Source of the DNA: Clostridiales bacterium
Lineage (GTDB): Bacteria > Bacillota > Clostridia > Lachnospirales > Lachnospiraceae
Assembly (NCBI GenBank): GCA_021203365.1
Contig: JAJQBI010000012.1
Coordinates: 1 to 64,000, forward strand
DNA: 64,000 bases
Direction: 5' to 3'
Below are positions 19,110 to 28,995 of the stretch, in pieces (position 1 is the stretch's first letter; every line of letters starts with the position of its first letter). Below the pieces are notes generated by a model that saw nothing but the letters and a program-made list of their open reading frames with translations, did no database searches and was not told the DNA's origin. Made by a program: the position numbers and the translations under genes.

Positions 19110-20858
19110 TCAGGAGAGAAGCTCAAAGGTATGATAAAGATCTATTTTCCCATATCCCCATTCCGGATTTGGATACTGGACATTCTCCTCCCGCCTGGCG
19201 CCCCTCTGCAGATAATATCGAATGCTGTTTCCTGTGAGAAAAGGCATATTTTCCCTTTGCACCGCCCACTGGAAAAGGAGGGCGGATACCCCGGCCGCCT
19301 GGGCCGCTGCCAGACTGGTCCCGGACATAACGCCAAAGGTTCCGTTTCCCATGGGAACGGAAATCCCGGCCCCGGGCGCCGCCAGATGAGGAGTAACCGT
19401 GCCTTCCGGCGTATACCCGCGGCTGTCCCTGTAAAAAAGGCTGCCGTCCCTGGGCTGATAAGCAGTTACCGTCATGCAGCCTGAAGCGTCCCCCGGCGAC
19501 GTCACCGTATTGTAGGGCGAGGGCTCCAGAAAATAAGTGTCCGGGGAAATCAGTCCTTCCACCGGCAGCCACATATGACAGTGAACCTCCTGCCGGTACC
19601 TTGTCCGCACATGAATTTTCCAGATCCCCGGCGCCGGATGCAGAAAGCGAAAATACACAAGGACATTTCCCGTCTGTCCATGAACCAGTACATAATTGAC
19701 CAGGACCTTCGTCTCCACAAAAACAAAGGAAAGAGTCTGGGTTCCGGAGCCAAGAGAACTGCTCACCTCCAGAGTCTCCCCGGTGGGGGACTGGATGGAA
19801 ACTCCGTAGACCTCCGGCGGCTGCCCCCACATTTCCAGGGTAAACCCAGGTTCCTCCTCACCCACCCGAAGCTCTGCCGTCACCGCCTCCCTTGTCTCAT
19901 GAAAGCTCCCCAGGAAATGATTCCGGGTACTCCCCTCATTGCCTGCGGCCACGGAAACCGCAGTCTGGGAAAAACCCGCCACAGAATCCAGGTACTGGCT
20001 CAGAGGGCTTTTTCCCATATGGGCTCCCTGGCTGCTTCCGATCCCAAGGCACAGAGAAAGAGGCATGGAAAGCTCCCGGGCCCTCCGGACCGCCCAGGCC
20101 ACAGCCAGCATCACATCGTCCTCCTGAAAAACCACCGCCTCCCGGGGATACAGATAAAAATCCCGGAGCCAGGCCTTGGCCTGCTTCAGCTTCACCACAA
20201 GCAGTGCAGCCTCCGGCGCGGCCCCCGTAAACTGATTCCCCTCATCCGTATTGCCCGCCGCGATCCCGGCAAGCGCCGTTCCGTGTCCGTTTTCATCCAC
20301 AGAGGGTACAGCCTCCAAAGGTTCCTCTTCGGCCAGCGCACGGTCAATATCCTCCTTTGTAAAAACCCGTCCAAAAGGCACGTCCCCTCCCGGTTCTCCC
20401 TCCAGGGTCTGATCCCAGAGAAAGGCAATGCGGCTGCCCAGCCGGTCCCGGAAAAGAGGATTCCGGTAATCAATGCCGGTGTCCGCCACAGCCACAGCGG
20501 TGCCCTTTCCCCTGAGCTTCAGGTACGGATGCTCATGGAGCCGGGTCACCCCGGAAGCAGCAGCCGCCTCCACATCCATACAGGCATAACATTTTGGCAG
20601 GGCATCATAGGAATAGCTGTTGATCTCCGGCTCTCCCACTTCCTCCAGAGGAACATAGAGAATTCCATACACACCGTTAATATCCTGAAAAAATGAATTG
20701 GGCGAAACCTCCGTCTCTCCCTTCAGGTTCTGACCGTACTGAACAATAAAATCCCCGAATTCCGGATCCTGCGCCGGGGAAATTCCCCCGGTGCTTTCTT
20801 CCCTCTCAGGATCTGTCTGGGCCGCAGACACATTTTTTTCAGTTTTTCCTCTGCTCAT
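19110..20858 (-). CDS. S8 family (subtilisin-like) peptidase, Csp-like
   Basis: Intact triad motifs VADTGID, NGHGTALAG, SGTSLAAAQ. Confidence 0.92.
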   Translation of the reverse strand: MSRGKTEKNVSAAQTDPEREESTGGISPAQDPEFGDFIVQYGQNLKGETEVSPNSFFQDINGVYGILYVPLEEVGEPEINSYSYDALPKCYACMDVEAAAASGVTRLHEHPYLKLRGKGTAVAVADTGIDYRNPLFRDRLGSRIAFLWDQTLEGEPGGDVPFGRVFTKEDIDRALAEEEPLEAVPSVDENGHGTALAGIAAGNTDEGNQFTGAAPEAALLVVKLKQAKAWLRDFYLYPREAVVFQEDDVMLAVAWAVRRARELSMPLSLCLGIGSSQGAHMGKSPLSQYLDSVAGFSQTAVSVAAGNEGSTRNHFLGSFHETREAVTAELRVGEEEPGFTLEMWGQPPEVYGVSIQSPTGETLEVSSSLGSGTQTLSFVFVETKVLVNYVLVHGQTGNVLVYFRFLHPAPGIWKIHVRTRYRQEVHCHMWLPVEGLISPDTYFLEPSPYNTVTSPGDASGCMTVTAYQPRDGSLFYRDSRGYTPEGTVTPHLAAPGAGISVPMGNGTFGVMSGTSLAAAQAAGVSALLFQWAVQRENMPFLTGNSIRYYLQRGARREENVQYPNPEWGYGKIDLYHTFELLS

Positions 20859-20917
20859 TTCACCTGTCTCCCTTCACAGCAGAATTCCTCCTAAAGATTA
20901 TTCCGACAGATGAAAAA

Positions 20918-21718
20918 TTAGTACCTCCGGCTGCTTTTCGCAGAGGACATCCTCTCTGAATTCAGACGACGTTTTCTTCCCAGATAAAGCAGCAGCAGAA
21001 GGCCGGCCAGCGCCGTAAAAAGTCCGATAAACTGGGAGGTGGAAAGAACTCCCACCCTTCCCCGGGCGGAATCCCCCCGGAAAAACTCCAGGATGAAACG
21101 GCCCACGCTGTAGAAAATCAGATAACAGGCCGCCACCTGCCCATCCGCTTTTTTATGCCTGGCAATCCACAGCAGCAGGAAAAAATGCGCAAAATCCAGA
21201 AGGCTGGAATAAATCTGCGTGGGAATCAGAGCCACCCCCTCCGGCGCGAAGGTGGAATCATAAAAGGTAATGGAAAAAAAGCTGTCTGTCTCTTTTCCGT
21301 AACAGCACCCCGCCAGCAGACATCCAATCCGGCCGAAGCCCTGGGCCAGCGCAATGGAAGGCATCACCAGGTCAAAATATTTCAGAAAAACCAGTCTGTT
21401 TCTCCGACAGTACAGGTATCCCGCCAGAATCCCCCCAAGAATCCCTCCGAAAACTACAAATCCGTCCCCGATGGTCTGAAGCAGATAGGACGGATCCCGG
21501 AGGATTTCTTTCCATTCTGTGATCCAGAAAAGAATTTTCGCCGATGCGAATCCCCCCACCGCACACCAGATCACCAGAGAAAAAACATGCTCCTGCGCAA
21601 GTTTTTCCTTTCGAGCCCTGTATTCTGTGGTCAGATAGGCCGCCACAATGCCCACGGCAACCATCAGGCCATATCCATACACGGTAAAAGGGCCAATGGT
21701 AAACAGTTCATTTTTCAT
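20918..21718 (-). CDS. lgt: Prolipoprotein diacylglyceryl transferase
   Basis: FGRIGCLLAGCCYG and multi-TM organisation. Confidence 0.95.
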   Translation of the reverse strand: MKNELFTIGPFTVYGYGLMVAVGIVAAYLTTEYRARKEKLAQEHVFSLVIWCAVGGFASAKILFWITEWKEILRDPSYLLQTIGDGFVVFGGILGGILAGYLYCRRNRLVFLKYFDLVMPSIALAQGFGRIGCLLAGCCYGKETDSFFSITFYDSTFAPEGVALIPTQIYSSLLDFAHFFLLLWIARHKKADGQVAACYLIFYSVGRFILEFFRGDSARGRVGVLSTSQFIGLFTALAGLLLLLYLGRKRRLNSERMSSAKSSRRY

Positions 21719-22482
21719 GCTTCACTCCTTTGGGACAATCCATACTTTTTCGCCAGAGACAGCAGCTCCCGGTTGGCCCGGTCGTTGGCCTCACTGCTTC
21801 CCCTCTGGCGCGGATCCCGCTCTCCGCAGACATCCATTCCACAGACCGGACAGGAGACAAAAGCCTCCTCCGCCATGGCAAGGAGATTCTCAAGAGAGGT
21901 ATCCCCCTGACTCCACCCTGTACAGGCATCCGCCGGACAGAGAATATCCTTATCTACAGAGAGATAGACAGGCAGATCCCGGCATTCCCCCGGCCAGGCC
22001 CCGCATCTTCCCTCCTGAGAACGCAGCCTTTCCCTGCTGACAAACCTCACTCTGGCCCGAAGTGCCTCCTCAATCTGCAAAAAAGCCTCCTCCTCCGGAC
22101 CCACAAGCATCACTTCCCGGAGCAGAGGAAGCTCTTCCAGGGCCTCCCGCACCCAGCTCCCGCAGGACAAAAGTCCCCCGAAAGCGGGGGACTGCATATC
22201 CGTATGATTGTCAAACACCAGAAGGCGAAAGGGCTTTTGCATCTTTTCCATCCAGAAAAGGCTCAGATAGTGATAGTTTCCGGAATCCAGAAAATGAATC
22301 CCATGACAGGAAAGATTCCGGATGCGCCTGCGGATCTCCTCCCCGGCTTTCGGATCACAGTAGCAGCTGGTTCCGGAAACATCGCCGAAATCCAGCCACA
22401 GAGGATTCTCCTTCTTCCAGAAGTTTTCCTCCCCGTATACCCCGGAAAAATTCATAACTACAGTCTCCCTCAGTCCTTCCAT
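21715..22482 (-). CDS. Arginase/ureohydrolase-like family protein
   Basis: DNHTDMQ and SVDKDIL resemble ureohydrolase metal-ligand motifs (DxHxD, SxDxD). Confidence 0.65.
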   Translation of the reverse strand: MEGLRETVVMNFSGVYGEENFWKKENPLWLDFGDVSGTSCYCDPKAGEEIRRRIRNLSCHGIHFLDSGNYHYLSLFWMEKMQKPFRLLVFDNHTDMQSPAFGGLLSCGSWVREALEELPLLREVMLVGPEEEAFLQIEEALRARVRFVSRERLRSQEGRCGAWPGECRDLPVYLSVDKDILCPADACTGWSQGDTSLENLLAMAEEAFVSCPVCGMDVCGERDPRQRGSSEANDRANRELLSLAKKYGLSQRSEA

Positions 22483-23690
22483 TCTTCCAGAACCTCTTCC
22501 TCCGGTATTTCCGTATTATACGAGGCCTCTGCCGGGTCCGCACCGGCCTCTCTTTCGTCCGCCGGGGAAGAATCCGCCCCGGAGATGGGATTTCGTGGGG
22601 CGTCCTCTGTCCCGGGATTTTTGTCTTCCGCAGAGGTGCTTTCTGTTTCCGGCTCTGCCGGGCCCCCGGATTCCGCATCTGAAACAGTTCCGGGGGCTTT
22701 CACTGGAGGCGGACAGGTTTTTTCACCGGCTTCAGGCTTTTCCTCTCCCGGTTCCGAATCCGTACTGCCCTCAGACTCCGTGGACGAATCCGCCTGGGAA
22801 GCGTGAAGCACGGCCGGTTCCGGTGTCCGGACCGGCGAAAAAGTAACTTCCGTATTCTCTGCGGTTTCCTCCTCTCCCCCCTCCGGACCATCCGGGCCTT
22901 TTTTTATCCGGTTCAGAAGTCCCTGAAAGAAAGACTTTGTGCCCCCCATACCGGTTTCCGTTTCGTCCTGCTTTTTGGAATCTTCCTGCTTTTTGGAATC
23001 TTCCTCTTTTTCATCTCTGTCGTTTCTGTCGGCAGAATCTTTTATAACGGAGTTTCCGGCATCAGAGCTTCCCTTCGCCGATCCTTCCTCCGGGCTCTTT
23101 TCCTTTTCTCCTTCCCATGCCTCATCCCGGTCATTATCCGTGAGAATCAGCTCCTTCTTCATTCCCCTCCGGAGCAGAAGAAGAAAAATCAGGTCCAGAA
23201 CCCCGTCACCGAGCAAAACCCAGCCGGCAAATACCATAATCATGGTAACCGTCTGAAACGGACTGATCAGCACCACAATTCCGAGAACGATAAAAACGAT
23301 GCTGCCGGCAAGCAGTACCTTCCATTCCCAGAAAGTGCGCGCCTTCAGCCGGACGGCCCCCCGGATGGACCAGACATTGTCCGCCAGCAGAAAACCGCCC
23401 AGTATCAGCGGCAGCAGCTTCACCACCACCTGAGGGTTGGTAAAAAGAAACCCTCCTATGACGATCACGACGACGCCTGTGAAAAGGTCCAGAATGGTGG
23501 CGTTTTTCTTTTCCAGCAGATAAAGCATTACATGGTAACAGCCCACAATAATCAGAAGCAGGCCCAGTATTACCTTGCAGATCACGTACACCGTCTGTGC
23601 CGGTACGCAGACCAGGCAAAGCCCCAGCATAATGTAAAAAATAGAGGAGACCAGTTCTCCCTGCAGGTATTTATTCAGTTTCTCACTCAT
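22470..23690 (-). CDS. HdeD/DUF308-like membrane protein with long acidic low-complexity C-terminus
   Basis: Six predicted TM segments in the first ~190 aa, then ~200 aa of E/D/S/P/K-rich sequence. Confidence 0.75.
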   Translation of the reverse strand: MSEKLNKYLQGELVSSIFYIMLGLCLVCVPAQTVYVICKVILGLLLIIVGCYHVMLYLLEKKNATILDLFTGVVVIVIGGFLFTNPQVVVKLLPLILGGFLLADNVWSIRGAVRLKARTFWEWKVLLAGSIVFIVLGIVVLISPFQTVTMIMVFAGWVLLGDGVLDLIFLLLLRRGMKKELILTDNDRDEAWEGEKEKSPEEGSAKGSSDAGNSVIKDSADRNDRDEKEEDSKKQEDSKKQDETETGMGGTKSFFQGLLNRIKKGPDGPEGGEEETAENTEVTFSPVRTPEPAVLHASQADSSTESEGSTDSEPGEEKPEAGEKTCPPPVKAPGTVSDAESGGPAEPETESTSAEDKNPGTEDAPRNPISGADSSPADEREAGADPAEASYNTEIPEEEVLEEWKD

Positions 23691-23826
23691 GGGATTCCCT
23701 CCTGCCCATATAAATATAAATTCGGAAATAACAGAAATTTCCCGTAACTTTCAGATACATTCAGTATACCCCCTTTTGTGGTTTTCGTCCACCAGATTTT
23801 GGACGCCTGACGCAAAAATCCCTTCA

Positions 23827-23855
23827 TTGACAGATCCGGTCTGTCATGCTACATT
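23827..23855 (+). promoter_or_regulatory. Sigma70-like promoter TTGACA-N17-TACATT with an imperfect palindrome (GACAGATCCGGTCTGTC) in the spacer
   Basis: -35 at 23827-23832, -10 at 23850-23855; GACAGA/TCTGTC arms 23829-23845. Confidence 0.5.
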
Positions 23856-23946
23856 GTAAATCAGATGATACGGAATTTTCCCGGCCGTCGTTACTATTTC
23901 ATCCCTTTCCAGGACAACCATAAATTCAGAAATGAGGTGCAGAAAT

Positions 23947-24993
23947 ATGAAAGAAACGATGCTTCAGCAGCAGATGACCGCGCCCGGACAGATCTCTTTC
24001 CGAAATGTCCCCGTACCCACGCCGGGGCCGGATCAGGTTCTGGTGAAAATTAAGAAAATCGGCATCTGCGGCAGTGATATCCATGTCTACCACGGCACAC
24101 ATCCCTATACCGCCTATCCCATTACCCAGGGGCACGAGGTCTCCGGACAGATTGTGGCCACAGGCGAATATGTCCGGGAGCTCCGGACAGGTCAGCGGGT
24201 CACCATCGAGCCACAGGTATTCTGCGGACGCTGCTACCCCTGTCTTCATGGAAAATACAACCTGTGTGAGAAACTCAAGGTCATGGGCTTCCAGACCACC
24301 GGCACTGCCAGCGAGTATTTTTCCGTGGACGCTTCCAAGGTAACCCCGCTGCCGGAAGGAATCACCTACAGTGAAGGGGCAATGATCGAACCCCTGGCGG
24401 TTACCGTCCACGCAGCCAGACGCTTTCCCGGTCTGCAGGGTGCAAAAGTGGCCGTCCTGGGCTGCGGACCGATCGGCATTCTGCTGATTCAGTCTCTGAA
24501 GGCCCTGGGCGCGGCCCAGGTACTGGGCACCGACCTTTCAGACACACGGCTAGAGCTGGCCGGAAAACTGGGCGCCGATTTTACGGTAAACACGGGCAAA
24601 AACGATTACGCTTCTGCCCTCCATGACGCCTTTGGTCCGGACGGTGCGGATGTGATCTATGAGTGCGCCGGAACTGACATTACCATGGACCAGGCCATTC
24701 AGAATGCCCGGAAGGGCAGCACGATTATCCTGGTGGCTGTGTTCGGAAAACGGGCCAGCCTGGATCTGGCCAAACTCAATGACTCTGAGCTGGATCTGAA
24801 TACCTCCATGATGTACCGTCACGAGGACTATGTGGACGCCATTCGCTTTGTCCAGGAGGGAAAAATCCGGCTGGAGCCCCTGGAAAGCATCCACTTTCCT
24901 TTCCGGGAATACCAGAAGGCCTATGAATACATCGACAGCCATCGGGAATCCACCATGAAGGTTCTCATCGATGTAGATCCATCGGAGGAATGA
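23947..24993 (+). CDS. Zinc-dependent medium-chain alcohol/polyol dehydrogenase
   Basis: GHEVSGQIVATGEYV zinc motif, CGRCYPCLHGKYNLC structural zinc, GCGPIGILL Rossmann. Confidence 0.88.
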   Translation: MKETMLQQQMTAPGQISFRNVPVPTPGPDQVLVKIKKIGICGSDIHVYHGTHPYTAYPITQGHEVSGQIVATGEYVRELRTGQRVTIEPQVFCGRCYPCLHGKYNLCEKLKVMGFQTTGTASEYFSVDASKVTPLPEGITYSEGAMIEPLAVTVHAARRFPGLQGAKVAVLGCGPIGILLIQSLKALGAAQVLGTDLSDTRLELAGKLGADFTVNTGKNDYASALHDAFGPDGADVIYECAGTDITMDQAIQNARKGSTIILVAVFGKRASLDLAKLNDSELDLNTSMMYRHEDYVDAIRFVQEGKIRLEPLESIHFPFREYQKAYEYIDSHRESTMKVLIDVDPSEE

Positions 24994-24995
24994 CT

Positions 24996-26603
24996 ATGAA
25001 GCTGACATATAATGGACTGAATAATCAGGAGGACTGGACCGCCGCGGGAATATCCCTGCCGGATTATGACCCCGCCCGGCTGGCGAGGGAGACGCAAAGG
25101 GATCCGCGATGGGTGCACTTCGGCATTGGAAACATCTTCCGCTTCTTCCTGGGCGGCATTGCAGACGCCCTTATCTCCCGCGGGGAAATGGACCGGGGAA
25201 TTACCTGTGTGGAAGCCTATGATTTCGACGTGGTAGATCAGATCTACACACCTCACGACAATCTGGCTCTGGCCGTCACCCTCCACCAGGACGGACGGAT
25301 GGACCGGAAAGTTTTAGGCTCTCTCGCAGAGGCAATAAAAGCCCGCTCCGACGACCCCGCCGCCTGGTCACGGCTCAGGGACATTTTTTCTCATCCCGGT
25401 CTGCAGATGATATCTTTTACCATCACAGAAAAGGGCTATGCCCTGCGGGATGCGGACGGGAAATATCTCAGCCATGTAAAGGCAGACATGGAAAACGGAC
25501 CGGCGGCGGTCACCGGAGCCATGGGGGTGGTCACCGCCCTGCTCTACGCCCGGTTCCAGGCAGGGAGATACCCCCTGGCACTGGTATCTATGGACAACGT
25601 GTCCCGAAATGGGGAAAAGCTGCGGCAGTCTGTACTGGAGACCGCCCATATCTGGGCGGATAAGGGACTGGTGGAACCGGCGTTCTGCAATTATCTGCAG
25701 GATGAAACGAGGGTCACCTTCCCCTGGACCATGATTGATAAAATTACCCCCCGTCCCAGTCCGGCCGTAGCCAGAACACTGGAAGAGTCCGGTGCAGAGG
25801 AAATGGACATTGTTGTCACCTCAAAACAGACCTATATTGCCCCCTTTGTCAACGCGGAGGCGCCGGCATATCTGGTGGTGGAGGATCGGTTTCCAAACGG
25901 AAGGCCTCCCCTGGAGCTGGCCGGGGTATACATGGCAGACCGTACAACGGTCAACGCCGCTGAACGCATGAAAGTCACGGTCTGCCTGAACCCCATTCAC
26001 ACGGCCCTGTGTACCTATGACTGTCTTCTGGGATACACCCTGTTCGCGGACGGTATGAAGGATCCCCAGTTAAGCGAATTGGCCCGGCAGGTGGGATATA
26101 CAGAGGGGCTTCCCGTAGTAAAAGATCCCGGAATTTTTTCTCCCAGGGCATTCCTGGATGAGGTAATTCAGTCCCGCTTCCCCAACCGTTACCTGGGGGA
26201 TACCAGCGCGCGCATCTCTGTGGATATCTCCCAGATGGTGGGAATCCGCTTCGGGGAAACCATCAAGGCATATATCGCCCGGGATGGCAGTGCAGAGCAT
26301 CTGACGGCCATTCCCCTGGCCATTGCCGGGTGGATGCGCTATCTTCTGGCTGTGGACGATCAGGGCAATCCCTTTGAACTGGCTCCGGATCCCATGCTCC
26401 CTGAGCTGCGGGCACAGCTGGCAACCGTGAAATATGGAGACCCGGACAGCCTGACAGATCAGCTTCGTCCCATCCTCTCCAACGCCAACCTTTTCGGCGT
26501 TGATCTCTATGCCGCCGGCATCGGAGACAGGATCGAGGCCATGGTGCGTGAGGAAATCTCCGGCCCGGGCGCTGTGCGGGCCGCCTTAATCCACTATCTG
26601 TAA
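24996..26603 (+). CDS. Mannitol dehydrogenase family protein (fructuronate reductase / UxuB-like)
   Basis: WVHFGIGNIFRFFLGG and KMT..-type polyol dehydrogenase sequence; RBS GGAGG before ATG 24996. Confidence 0.82.
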   Translation: MKLTYNGLNNQEDWTAAGISLPDYDPARLARETQRDPRWVHFGIGNIFRFFLGGIADALISRGEMDRGITCVEAYDFDVVDQIYTPHDNLALAVTLHQDGRMDRKVLGSLAEAIKARSDDPAAWSRLRDIFSHPGLQMISFTITEKGYALRDADGKYLSHVKADMENGPAAVTGAMGVVTALLYARFQAGRYPLALVSMDNVSRNGEKLRQSVLETAHIWADKGLVEPAFCNYLQDETRVTFPWTMIDKITPRPSPAVARTLEESGAEEMDIVVTSKQTYIAPFVNAEAPAYLVVEDRFPNGRPPLELAGVYMADRTTVNAAERMKVTVCLNPIHTALCTYDCLLGYTLFADGMKDPQLSELARQVGYTEGLPVVKDPGIFSPRAFLDEVIQSRFPNRYLGDTSARISVDISQMVGIRFGETIKAYIARDGSAEHLTAIPLAIAGWMRYLLAVDDQGNPFELAPDPMLPELRAQLATVKYGDPDSLTDQLRPILSNANLFGVDLYAAGIGDRIEAMVREEISGPGAVRAALIHYL

Positions 26604-26607
26604 ACAG

Positions 26608-26644
26608 ACAGGGAAAGAAAGCTCCGCCTTCTTTCCCTGTTTTC
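26608..26644 (+). terminator. Terminator after UxuB-like gene
   Basis: ACAGGGAAAGAA...TTCTTTCCCTGTTTT. Confidence 0.8.
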
Positions 26645-26651
26645 GTATAAC

Positions 26652-26676
26652 AAAAACCCCCTGACTCTTCAGGGGG
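26652..26676 (-). terminator. Terminator of tRNA-Cys
   Basis: CCCCCTGA CTCT TCAGGGGG; T-run on minus strand. Confidence 0.75.
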
Positions 26677-26683
26677 CTTCAAA

Positions 26684-26754
26684 AGGTGCCAACCGGATTT
26701 GAACCGGTGATAGAGGTGTTGCAGACCTTTGCCTTACCACTTGGCTATGGCACC
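26684..26754 (-). tRNA. tRNA-Cys (anticodon GCA)
   Basis: GGTGCCATAGCCAAGTGGTAAGGCAAAGGTCTGCAACACCTCTATCACCGGTTCAAATCCGGTTGGCACCT; CCA not encoded. Confidence 0.95.
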
Positions 26755-26848
26755 ATGCGCTCGTCGCGACAAAAAATATGATACCACACCGTTCTGGGTT
26801 TTGCAAGCTTTTTTTACGAAAAATCCAGATTTTTTCCGGATTCCCTTC

Positions 26849-27481
26849 TTACCTGACCTTCTCCCCGTTTTCCAGGCGGTCGAACAAATCAGAAAAAATC
26901 CGGCTGTTTATGTAAGCCACTCCGGAGAACCAGATAAAGAAATACAGGGCAAAAATCCACTTTATATAATCCCCCGGCACAAAAATAATGAGAAGGGGCG
27001 TCAGATTCAGCACCAGAACCGGAAACGTATATCCCAGCTTCGCGGCCGCCAGGTGAAAGGCGTTTCGGATCATATGCAAGACCGTATTCTCAAATCTTGC
27101 CAGCATGGGAAACACATAGGATCCCACCGCCAGAAAAACCACCAGCATGGCCAGCAAAAACCCCATAAACAGGGAACGGCCCGCTTGGGACTCCATCACC
27201 GTGGAAATGCGAAAGTCCATATAGAGGAACACTCCAAATGCTAGCATTCCAAGCCAGATTCCCGTAGCCTGCTTAAAATTCTGCCGGAAGGATTTGAAAA
27301 AATCTCTGTAAATGGGCGATGTCTCCTCATTTTTCACCATTTTCAAAGTGGTGTAGTACAGCCCGGTCACAGAGGCTCCCACAGTAAAAACCGGAATGCA
27401 GCAGATTACAAAAAGTACATTGAGGACCACAAGATCTGTGATCTTATAACAGGCTTCCACAAACCCGGATGCTCTTTTCAC
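26849..27481 (-). CDS. YesL/DUF624 family membrane protein
   Basis: ACYKITDLVVLNVLFVICCIPVFTVGASVTGLYYTTLKM signature; linked to YesMN. Confidence 0.85.
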   Translation of the reverse strand: MKRASGFVEACYKITDLVVLNVLFVICCIPVFTVGASVTGLYYTTLKMVKNEETSPIYRDFFKSFRQNFKQATGIWLGMLAFGVFLYMDFRISTVMESQAGRSLFMGFLLAMLVVFLAVGSYVFPMLARFENTVLHMIRNAFHLAAAKLGYTFPVLVLNLTPLLIIFVPGDYIKWIFALYFFIWFSGVAYINSRIFSDLFDRLENGEKVR

Positions 27482-28980
27482 AGTTTTTCCTCCTTTTCTG
27501 CTTCTCTTTCCATCTGTTCCAGGTATTCCGAGGGGCTTACCCCTGTAACGGACCGAAATACCCGGCTGAAATAAAACTGATCCGAAAATCCCACATAGGC
27601 GGCCACATCCTTTATATAGCTTTCCGGGTACTCCCGGAAGCTCCGCTTGGCGGCCTCCACCCGCAGATTCATCAGGTAGTTTTTATAAGAGGTATCGGCG
27701 TAGGTGTGAAAAAGCCGGGATAGAGTGGCCTGAGACACTCCGATTTCACTGCACACCACCTTTACGGAAAGATTTTCCCCCAGATGGGTTTTCATATAGG
27801 ATACGATTTTCTTAAACACAGCCTCCCGGTCATCCCGGTCCGCCGCCACCTCAAAATCCGCGTACTGCCGGAGAATATCCAGAATATTGCTGCACAGATC
27901 GCTCATGGTAAGTGCCTGGGAAAAAGCGTCTCCCAGCCAGTACTCGTTCCAGTCCTTAAGGAGCCCCCAATTCTGCATTTCATAGAAAAAATAGCGAAGC
28001 TTCCCCTCAATCCAGAACTGAGAACACCGTTCTTCCTCCCAGGCCAGAAAAAGCTTTTCCAGCTCCTTTTTCATACCAGAGAGCTCTCTCCTCTCTGTGA
28101 GGGCGAGAAGCCGGTGGAAGGATTCCTCGGACCGGGTTCTGTCAAAAGTCTCCTTTCCCGGCCGATTCAGAAAGATCTTCTGCTCCAGACCGATGACAAT
28201 GGAATTATCCAGCTTTCGGTACAGATCATGTACAATCTCAGGCAGATCCGCAAGGGCAAACCTTTCCTCGCAGATCACCATGGTCAGGAAATCCTCTTCG
28301 CTTCTGAGCTTTTCAAATTCCCGATCCATCATGGCCTCAAAATCCACCACCAGCATTTCCTCTGAACAGAGGTAAAGCATTTCCATATTATCCCGGCCGT
28401 AAATGATCAGCTGCTCGGATTCCGCTGCAAAAATCTCCCCGCTGCCCCCGCCTCCAAATCTGGAGATCACACTGTTTCTGCGAATAACCGCGGCGTAATA
28501 ATACTCCGCCGGAAAAAGCCTGGGAAGCTTTTCCCGGACCCCGGCGTCCGTTCCGTTGCTGATAGAGTGGAGGACCTGATTTCTCTGAATATCATATTTT
28601 TTCTCCAGTTTTTTCCGGATTCTCTCAAAAAGTGTCTGCACCTCCCGGGGATTCATGGGCTTAAGAAGATAATCCTCCACACTGGCCTGAATGGCCCCCT
28701 TGGCGTAATCAAACTCCTGATATCCGCTGGCAATCACCACATAAGTATCCGGGTATTCCTCCTTCATCCTCGCCGCCAGCGTAATCCCGTCCATCACCGG
28801 CATAATCACATCTGTGATTACCACGTCTACAGGGGTTTTCGCCATCACATCCAGGACGCGCTGCCCGTTCTCCTCAATGGAAACCACCTGAAAATCCGGG
28901 CATTTCCGTTCCAGAATTTTCTGAATCAGAATCCCCGCCGCCGGCTCGTCGTCCGCGATCAAAACCTGATATTTCACCAT
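27478..28980 (-). CDS. Response regulator with AraC-type DNA-binding domain (YesN-like)
   Basis: REC domain (VLIADDEPAAG, VVITDVIMPVMDG) and C-terminal AraC HTH (VAAYVGFSDQFYFSRVFRSVTGVSPSEY). Confidence 0.93.
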   Translation of the reverse strand: MVKYQVLIADDEPAAGILIQKILERKCPDFQVVSIEENGQRVLDVMAKTPVDVVITDVIMPVMDGITLAARMKEEYPDTYVVIASGYQEFDYAKGAIQASVEDYLLKPMNPREVQTLFERIRKKLEKKYDIQRNQVLHSISNGTDAGVREKLPRLFPAEYYYAAVIRRNSVISRFGGGGSGEIFAAESEQLIIYGRDNMEMLYLCSEEMLVVDFEAMMDREFEKLRSEEDFLTMVICEERFALADLPEIVHDLYRKLDNSIVIGLEQKIFLNRPGKETFDRTRSEESFHRLLALTERRELSGMKKELEKLFLAWEEERCSQFWIEGKLRYFFYEMQNWGLLKDWNEYWLGDAFSQALTMSDLCSNILDILRQYADFEVAADRDDREAVFKKIVSYMKTHLGENLSVKVVCSEIGVSQATLSRLFHTYADTSYKNYLMNLRVEAAKRSFREYPESYIKDVAAYVGFSDQFYFSRVFRSVTGVSPSEYLEQMEREAEKEEKL

Positions 28981-28995
28981 ATTTTCATCCCCATT

